Of a stretch of 10,612 nucleotides of DNA, positions 6,152 to 10,612 are shown in pieces. The position numbers were made by a program, and so were the translations under genes. The stretch's first letter is position 1. Each line of letters opens with the position of its first letter. The notes under the pieces were generated by a model, which saw nothing but the letters and a program-made list of their open reading frames with translations, had not been told where the DNA came from and searched no databases. Origin of the DNA: an archaeon (GTDB lineage: Archaea; Nanobdellota; Nanobdellia; Woesearchaeales; JAHJEM01). The stretch is taken from assembly GCA_020057445.1 (NCBI GenBank), contig JAGVFV010000003.1, forward strand, positions 1-10,612, in the 5' to 3' direction.

Positions 6152-8938
6152 TTATGGATTGATTGTTATGTTGATGTCTGCTCCGTATCCTGTCAGGGTG
6201 CCATGCCCGAAGCCAAATGCTAATAGGCCATTGTGGAACAGCAAGGACTGCGGTGCCCAGAACTCATGGTAGTATGATGGTTCGGTGACGCCGATTGCGC
6301 AGCGGACTAGATAGGTTCCTTCTTGACTGCCTGAGAGGGTGATGATGTGGTTATTGTCTTCCTCATTTATAATGGTGAGTTCGCTTGGTATCTCCCAATA
6401 CGGCCATGTCGTCCAATTGCTCCGGTGTCCGATAGGGTTACAGAGGAGGGATGCTGTAGTATTCGTCTGGTTGAGTATGTGCATGTACGTTCCCCATTGT
6501 TCTCCTGCATTTCCTCCTACTGTAAGGGTTGAGTTGATGTGGATATTCTCTCCTTGGATGAGAGAAGGGGAGAAAGGCACAGTAATCTGCACTGGCATGC
6601 TTGCATTTAACCCTCCAGCACTGCAAGTCACGTTATATTCCCCGGCATCGGGGAAAGTATGATAGACGTCGAAGGTCTGAGTATCTTGTGTTTGGTTGTC
6701 TTCGAAATTCCATGAGTATGATTCTGGAGTGAAGCCGTCAGCAACGCATTCCAGGCCGATTTTGTGGTCTGCTGGAAATCCCAGGTACATCCTGATTTGC
6801 AAAGTATGCTCTGTTGATGGTTGACAGGTTGAATTTACCGTCGCTGTGGGATTTTGTAGTGGGTTAACACAGAGATTTCCGTCTGCTAGTTGAAGACAGA
6901 AGTCTTGGCTGAAGCCGAAGTCCTCATTTCCGTTTCCCCATAGTACACGAGTGATCTCGAATGTTCCATTCTTTGATGCGGTGAGCCATGCTAGTCGTGA
7001 ATTTGATAATTGTTCTCCCCACACTATATATCTGTAGTCTCCGACGATTCGATCATATGCGATTACTCCTTGGCCGACATTCAAAGGTGCGTCTATGAGA
7101 CAACCTTCTGTCGGTACAGGTTCTGGTGGAGTGTCATTGATGGTCTCATTGACGATGATGCGTAGTGCAGTTGCTGGTACGATCCATTTTTGGAATCCGT
7201 TGTTGGTGAGTATTTCTCCCCAGGTTCTACCTTCGTTGATGGATTGGTTGATCTGGTATTGTGTCCAGCCCGCAATGTCGTTGCGATCGTTCCATACGGG
7301 ACTTCCATCACCTCTGGCCCAGCTGGTCATGGATATGACTTGAGCAGCATTGAATTGGCCGTTGAAGCTGTAAATGAAATAATATATCCCGAGAGTGGTC
7401 GGTGCGATGAAGTTGACATCAAGAGTTCTGCTGCCCATACCTGGTGTGGAGAGATAGCCGTAGTCCTGGTAGCTGTTTGCGTGGTCTCCCCAGTTTGGTG
7501 TTCCTCCTAGGCTGATGACTGCGTTGGAGTCCCAGGAGCTGTAGTAATCAAGATTTATCGTGCCGCTTAGCTGTTGTCCTGGCGTTGCGATTACTGTTGG
7601 ATTGTTTGGTGAGATTGTTTGTTCGTTGATTGTTCCTGATGTGATGGTAAGTGTTGAGGTTGAGCCATCGCTTGGTCCCTTTACTTCTATTGTTATGCTC
7701 GTCGCTGGTACTCCAAAAGGCTTGAATCCTTGGTTGGTGAGTATTGATCCGACTGTACGTCCATCAATATTCGCACCGTCTGTCATGTTGCTTGTCCAGC
7801 TTGCGATGTCGTTGCCGTCATTCCAGACGTCACTACCATAAGGCCAGTTGGTCATGGAGAAGACCTGTCCGGTTGTATATTCTGCACGGTAGGCGAGGAT
7901 GATACGATATGTTCCTGGTGTAGTCGGAGCTATGTAATTAACTGGTACTGACTGAGAACCGCTTGCTGGCGTATTGACTGGTGAAAATGTGACGTAACTG
8001 CTTGCGTGGTCTCCCCAGTTGGGTGTTCCTCCGAATGCCATGACTGCGTTTGAGCCGTATGTGCTTGTGTAGGATACATCGATGTTTCCCGAAATTGCTT
8101 CTTCTGGGGAGACGACGACATTTCGTTCAGATGGGTTGATATCTTGTCCGTTGATATTTCCAGATGTTAAAAAGAGTGTTGACGTGCATCCTGGATCTCC
8201 TTCTGGGCATTGTGTTTCGCTCTGGTTTGTCGTATTGTCAGGGATTGTTGTATTATCATGTATAGTTGTGTTTCCTGGGTTTGACGTGTTGCCCCAGGTG
8301 GTGTTTCCTGGTATGGTGTAGGAGTCGAATCCTTTCATTTCGTCGACACAAAGTGGGCCAAGGCATGCGAGGAATGGTTGAAGAATGGGATATTCTGTTC
8401 GGTAGAGTTCGTAGCGGCTATCTTCTTTGTGGCATGCAAGAAGGCCAATAGTGCCGTCAGCGGTGTTGAAATTGATGGTGCGGCATACACCTTCTGTATG
8501 ATCGTTGAGCAGGTCGCAATTGATATTGTTATAAGTGCATGTTGCTGTGAATGTGCTTGGATCGCGGTAGTCGTATCCTTCCTGAACTGGAGGGAGTTGG
8601 TCGCTGGTGAATGAGTCATAGCCTTTCCATGGATTGGTAGACAGGCATCCTGCACCGATGCACGCTTGTGCATCTATCTGGGGAGAATATTGTAGGTATG
8701 TTTCGTAGCGAGTGCCTTCTTTTTTACATACAAGGATTCCTAATGGTCCTTGAATTGTTGAGAATTCAATAGTCCGGCACACGCCGCTTGTCGTGTCCTG
8801 GTTGACACCACAATCTTGGCCTCCTGCAGTACATGTGTATTCTAATTGTTCTACCGGAGGGCTGAAGATGTCTGCCAATGTTAGTGGTATGAACACAAGT
8901 GATACAAATAAAATGAACAAGCATATCATTATCTTCAT
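6152..8938 (-). CDS. Large secreted Cys-rich, repeat-containing protein with PKD-like domain
   Basis: The roughly 928-residue product starts with a signal peptide (about 1-22, ending LTLA). Two Cys-rich repeats follow (about 33-113 and 131-207), each with six Cys and the shared pattern GVCRTI, GxLxCxKExxRYE, then G(Y/F)DS(F/Y). An Asn/Thr linker (about 211-244) holds six sequons. Two long repeats come next (about 254-420 and 428-596), both with GTPNWGDHA, an IAPTT segment, SMT.W, WND.NDIA.W and GR(T)-(V/W)G-(S/E)ILT. A Cys-bearing segment, a PKD-like domain (about 711-787, GDG replaced by EDN) and a C-terminal beta-rich domain close it. I do not recognise either repeat family. About 20 N-glycosylation sequons suggest a glycoprotein outside the cell. 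GAGG lies 9 bases before the ATG at 8938; the ATGs at 8944 and 8947 are too close to it. Confidence 0.8.
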   Translation of the reverse strand: MKIMICLFILFVSLVFIPLTLADIFSPPVEQLEYTCTAGGQDCGVNQDTTSGVCRTIEFSTIQGPLGILVCKKEGTRYETYLQYSPQIDAQACIGAGCLSTNPWKGYDSFTSDQLPPVQEGYDYRDPSTFTATCTYNNINCDLLNDHTEGVCRTINFNTADGTIGLLACHKEDSRYELYRTEYPILQPFLACLGPLCVDEMKGFDSYTIPGNTTWGNTSNPGNTTIHDNTTIPDNTTNQSETQCPEGDPGCTSTLFLTSGNINGQDINPSERNVVVSPEEAISGNIDVSYTSTYGSNAVMAFGGTPNWGDHASSYVTFSPVNTPASGSQSVPVNYIAPTTPGTYRIILAYRAEYTTGQVFSMTNWPYGSDVWNDGNDIASWTSNMTDGANIDGRTVGSILTNQGFKPFGVPATSITIEVKGPSDGSTSTLTITSGTINEQTISPNNPTVIATPGQQLSGTINLDYYSSWDSNAVISLGGTPNWGDHANSYQDYGYLSTPGMGSRTLDVNFIAPTTLGIYYFIYSFNGQFNAAQVISMTSWARGDGSPVWNDRNDIAGWTQYQINQSINEGRTWGEILTNNGFQKWIVPATALRIIVNETINDTPPEPVPTEGCLIDAPLNVGQGVIAYDRIVGDYRYIVWGEQLSNSRLAWLTASKNGTFEITRVLWGNGNEDFGFSQDFCLQLADGNLCVNPLQNPTATVNSTCQPSTEHTLQIRMYLGFPADHKIGLECVADGFTPESYSWNFEDNQTQDTQTFDVYHTFPDAGEYNVTCSAGGLNASMPVQITVPFSPSLIQGENIHINSTLTVGGNAGEQWGTYMHILNQTNTTASLLCNPIGHRSNWTTWPYWEIPSELTIINEEDNNHIITLSGSQEGTYLVRCAIGVTEPSYYHEFWAPQSLLFHNGLLAFGFGHGTLTGYGADINITINP

Positions 8939-8997
8939 TTTCATCATCCTCTAAAACACAATCCCGTTCTGTTTAATGAACACTGTTTAATTGAAAT

Positions 8998-9387
8998 CTA
9001 TTCTTCATCGTCTTCATCTTTGCTCGTCGTATGTGTTTCAGTTCGCTCTCTGACGATCTTGCGTTTGTTTCCATCGCCGATCTTGATATTCTCTTTTGAC
9101 TTGACGACTGTTTCAGAGGAATTTCGTTGTGAATCACGTCGTAGAGAATCGCTTCTTGTCTGCGGAGTAGGGATCGCCAAGCCGAGCATCAGCAAGACGA
9201 AACCGATGATTGCGGTCGCATATGCCCAAGTTATGGGGACTGTCACTCTGGCGGATGATGTTCGCGTATCTACATCCCCATTTCCTATGGTTGTCGTGTC
9301 TGCCTTGATTTCCTGCATCGGTACAAGATAGAGCAATATTCCGATGACCAAAAAAATAACTCCAAATATGATAAGGCCTGTTTTCAT
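8998..9387 (-). CDS. Small two-helix membrane protein with charged tail
   Basis: This 129-residue protein has two membrane helices (about 5-22 and 52-72), an outside loop of about 28 residues rich in Thr, and a hydrophilic tail (73-129) that is basic and Ser/Arg-rich, then ends in KDEDDEE. Hydrophobicity and charge suggest both termini are in the cytoplasm. I recognise no family. It is the first gene of the operon with the large secreted protein (60 bases downstream) and the triple-PKD protein, so it may help export, anchor or sense those products; this is inference. I chose the ATG at 9387 because GGAGG lies five A bases before it; an in-frame ATG at 9399 contains that site within the gene and is unlikely. 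The promoter near 9473 gives a leader of about 60 bases. Confidence 0.7.
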   Translation of the reverse strand: MKTGLIIFGVIFLVIGILLYLVPMQEIKADTTTIGNGDVDTRTSSARVTVPITWAYATAIIGFVLLMLGLAIPTPQTRSDSLRRDSQRNSSETVVKSKENIKIGDGNKRKIVRERTETHTTSKDEDDEE

Positions 9388-9467
9388 TTTTTCCTCCATA
9401 CTGATTTATCCCTGTATGATCGAATAGACTCTAGTAATAGATTCTAATTATTTGTGTAAGCCTGTAA

Positions 9468-9540
9468 AGTATTTATACTTGCGTGGTAGTGGAGAATACT
9501 TGTTGTATGTGCCGATACGTCACACGGAGTAAATCTGGCG
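9468..9540 (-). promoter_or_regulatory. Promoter of the membrane/Cys-rich/PKD operon with shared upstream element
   Basis: On the minus strand TATAAATA (9477-9470) lies within the near-palindrome AAGTATAAATACTT and is preceded by CTACCACGC (9489-9481). The transcript should start near 9447. Upstream bases to 9540 resemble 4951-5022, with the same CATACAACAAGT block and a CGCCA end. The TATA box is closer to the archaeal consensus than that of the second operon, so this promoter may be the stronger one. Confidence 0.75.
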
Positions 9541-9560
9541 ATGTTGTTCGGACATCTGTT

Positions 9561-9642
9561 GTGACAGATCTAATCATTGCAGAAATAGAGTCGTTCCATG
9601 AGTGACAGATCTAATCCTTGCAGAAATAGAGTCGTTCCATGA
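9561..9642. repeat. 41-base tandem duplication over the 3' end of the NTF2-like gene
   Basis: Two copies lie head to tail, 9561-9601 and 9602-9642, and differ at one base (A at 9576, C at 9617). The second copy contains the stop codon and the last ten codons of the NTF2-like gene, encoding VMERLYFCKD. The first copy lies just past the stop, so it is outside the gene. Because 41 is not a multiple of three, the extra copy would not extend the protein in frame. Strand slippage or a local duplication is the simplest origin. Confidence 0.92.
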
Positions 9643-9979
9643 CGATCTTTCCATCGTTCCAATATTGGACATTCACGCGATAGACGATCTTTCTTTCTCC
9701 TTTTTTTGTTTTCACGTCTATCGACCATTCGGTCATGGAGACGAGATCCCCTAGAGCGACAGATATGACTTCTGCCGTGTAGACTTCGTCTATCTCCCAG
9801 AGGAAGTTTATCCCTCTTTTCCTGTTCTCCTCTTTCCCTGTTACAGGAGAATTCCCATTCTCATGGATGACCACGTCATCCCCGTAATATTTCTCGAACG
9901 CTTCCATGATATTTCCTTCCTTGATCAGGGAGTTGAGGCCGTTGACATTGGTCATTAGTTTTTGTGTTTGTAGCGACAT
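9611..9979 (-). CDS. NTF2/SnoaL-fold small protein
   Basis: The 122-residue product fits the cone-shaped alpha+beta fold of the NTF2/SnoaL/ketosteroid-isomerase group. An N-terminal helix pair (about 12-31) leads to YYGDDVVIHENG and TGKEENRK, a second helix (about 51-63) and three long beta strands ending in WNDGKIVMERLYF, a typical closing pattern. Members range from isomerases to ligand-binding proteins, and the catalytic residues cannot be assigned here. It has no signal peptide, so it is cytoplasmic. The ATG at 9979 follows GGAGGGG and five A bases; an in-frame TTG at 10003 would lie before the expected transcript start. It has its own TATA box and a leader of only about 12 bases. Its 3' end is duplicated in tandem. 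Confidence 0.75.
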   Translation of the reverse strand: MSLQTQKLMTNVNGLNSLIKEGNIMEAFEKYYGDDVVIHENGNSPVTGKEENRKRGINFLWEIDEVYTAEVISVALGDLVSMTEWSIDVKTKKGERKIVYRVNVQYWNDGKIVMERLYFCKD

Positions 9980-10013
9980 TTTTTCCCCTCCTGTCATTGA
10001 CAAGAGTTGTAAC

Positions 10014-10033
10014 TATATAAATACGTGCGGTAG
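10014..10033 (-). promoter_or_regulatory. Promoter of the NTF2-like gene with CTACC element
   Basis: On the minus strand ATTTATATA (10022-10014) is preceded by CTACCGCAC (10033-10025), at the same distance as in the two operon promoters. The transcript should start near 9992, just ahead of the GGAGGGG ribosome binding site (9991-9985), which gives a very short leader. The sequence upstream of CTACC is not like the other two, except for an ATACAAC block in the opposite orientation. Confidence 0.7.
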
Positions 10034-10071
10034 CAAAGCATACAACATTTCTAAGAATTGGCAGCAGGGCG

Positions 10072-10612
10072 TCACGCTACTTTTTCAGAAAAATTCCAGA
10101 GGATGGTATAGAAGTCAGAGTATTCTTTTGAGACGATCTCGTTCTCTATGACGATCGTGTGGATGGGCTGTATCCAGATGGTGATGTACACGACACCATC
10201 GCATACGATCTGGGTCACTTGGGATGTCTTTGACTGCTGGGTCTTCGGAAGTATCCTTGCCTCTGTGAATTTCAGGTTGGTGAGCGTCTTTATCTCTTCG
10301 AGAGGGATCTTGTAGTACAGCAGCTTGAGCTCGAGATGCCTCTTTATGCGTTCGAGATGGAATGCGTGCATGAGCCTGTCATTGAGGACGTTTGTCAGGT
10401 TCTCATTCTCTGCAAGCCCGTACATCCAGATCTCTGATTTCTTGTCTAACAGGCTGAATATGAGCCCTTTTACTGCGCTCAATCCTTCGACAGTGTACAC
10501 TTTCGGTGTCTGGCCAGACACATAGGTTGTCTTGATATAGCTCATCGCTGATTTCAGGTGTTCCAGCTTGTCCTTCTCCTGGCTGATGATGAGGTCTGTC
10601 GATAACGGGGCA
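10072..10612 (-). CDS. TrmB-like transcription regulator, C-terminal part (5' end outside window)
   Basis: The reading frame is open to the right edge, so only about the last 180 residues are visible. They resemble the C-terminal part of TrmB-family regulators: a charged helix that would end the coiled-coil linker (KDKLEHLKSAM), then TPKVYTVEGLSAVKGLIFSL, like the family's P-x-V-x-x-x-x-G segment that opens the effector domain, then alternating strands and helices to the stop at 10072. The DNA-binding winged helix would lie outside the window, so it is unverified. Family members sense sugars and repress or activate transport and sugar-use genes. Its neighbours include a GH9-like protein and two operons with shared promoters, so it is a candidate regulator of them. 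A different winged-helix regulator with a phospholipase-D-like sensor domain is also possible. Confidence 0.65.
   Translation of the reverse strand, partial: APLSTDLIISQEKDKLEHLKSAMSYIKTTYVSGQTPKVYTVEGLSAVKGLIFSLLDKKSEIWMYGLAENENLTNVLNDRLMHAFHLERIKRHLELKLLYYKIPLEEIKTLTNLKFTEARILPKTQQSKTSQVTQIVCDGVVYITIWIQPIHTIVIENEIVSKEYSDFYTILWNFSEKVA

Noticed and set aside
7190..7510. Plus-strand reading frames of 80-137 codons across the large minus-strand genes (also 768-1049, 1416-1829, 7560-7841)
   Set aside because: They are complements of repeat-rich coding sequence with clear domains on the minus strand; none shows its own family motif.
8969..8991. Direct repeat CTGTTTAAT twice with 14-base period before the large secreted protein gene
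   Set aside because: Short and AT-rich; no TATA box at proper spacing, and the gene is explained as part of the operon.
1..10612. CRISPR array, tRNA, rRNA or insertion sequence
   Set aside because: I saw no regularly spaced repeats with unique spacers, no cloverleaf, no rRNA signature and no transposase or terminal inverted repeats.

Overview
The window reads as archaeal DNA. Every gene I can support lies on the minus strand. The evidence for an archaeon is TATA boxes about 25 bases before inferred transcript starts, strong GGAGG ribosome binding sites, a U-rich intrinsic terminator, a TrmB-type regulator, a soluble dolichol-phosphate-mannose-synthase-like glycosyltransferase, and secreted proteins built from PEGA and PKD domains with many N-glycosylation sequons. 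I cannot place the lineage. A DPANN or euryarchaeal genome of moderate GC content would fit.

Right to left (the direction of transcription), the window starts with the 3' part of a TrmB-like regulator gene (10612-10072). Next is a short gene for an NTF2/SnoaL-fold protein (9979-9611) with its own TATA box. Its last bases are duplicated in tandem just after the stop codon. Then comes a likely three-gene operon that starts at a promoter near 9473 and ends at a T-rich terminator near 5120-5145. It encodes a 129-residue two-helix membrane protein, a ~928-residue secreted multidomain protein with two kinds of internal repeat, and a 310-residue secreted protein of three PKD domains.

A second promoter near 4957 opens a second operon with an unusual leader of nearly 400 bases. 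This operon encodes a family-2 glycosyltransferase, a GtrA-like four-helix membrane protein, and a large secreted protein that runs off the left edge. That last protein carries a signal peptide, one PEGA domain, a cellulase-type Ig-like domain, a divergent glycoside hydrolase family 9 region and three more PEGA domains.

The most useful unifying observation is regulatory. The two operon promoters share about 72 bases of sequence that extend well upstream of the TATA box. A core of this (CTACC at fixed spacing to TATA) also precedes the NTF2-like gene. These three promoters sit beside a TrmB-like gene, a family of sugar-responsive regulators. My inference is a co-regulated cell-surface programme: lipid-linked sugar synthesis and flipping, a GH9-like secreted protein, and secreted Cys-rich/PKD proteins. 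The main biochemical question is whether the GH9-like protein is active, because its usual GGWxDAGD motif is not recognisable although the terminal Asn-Glu motif is.
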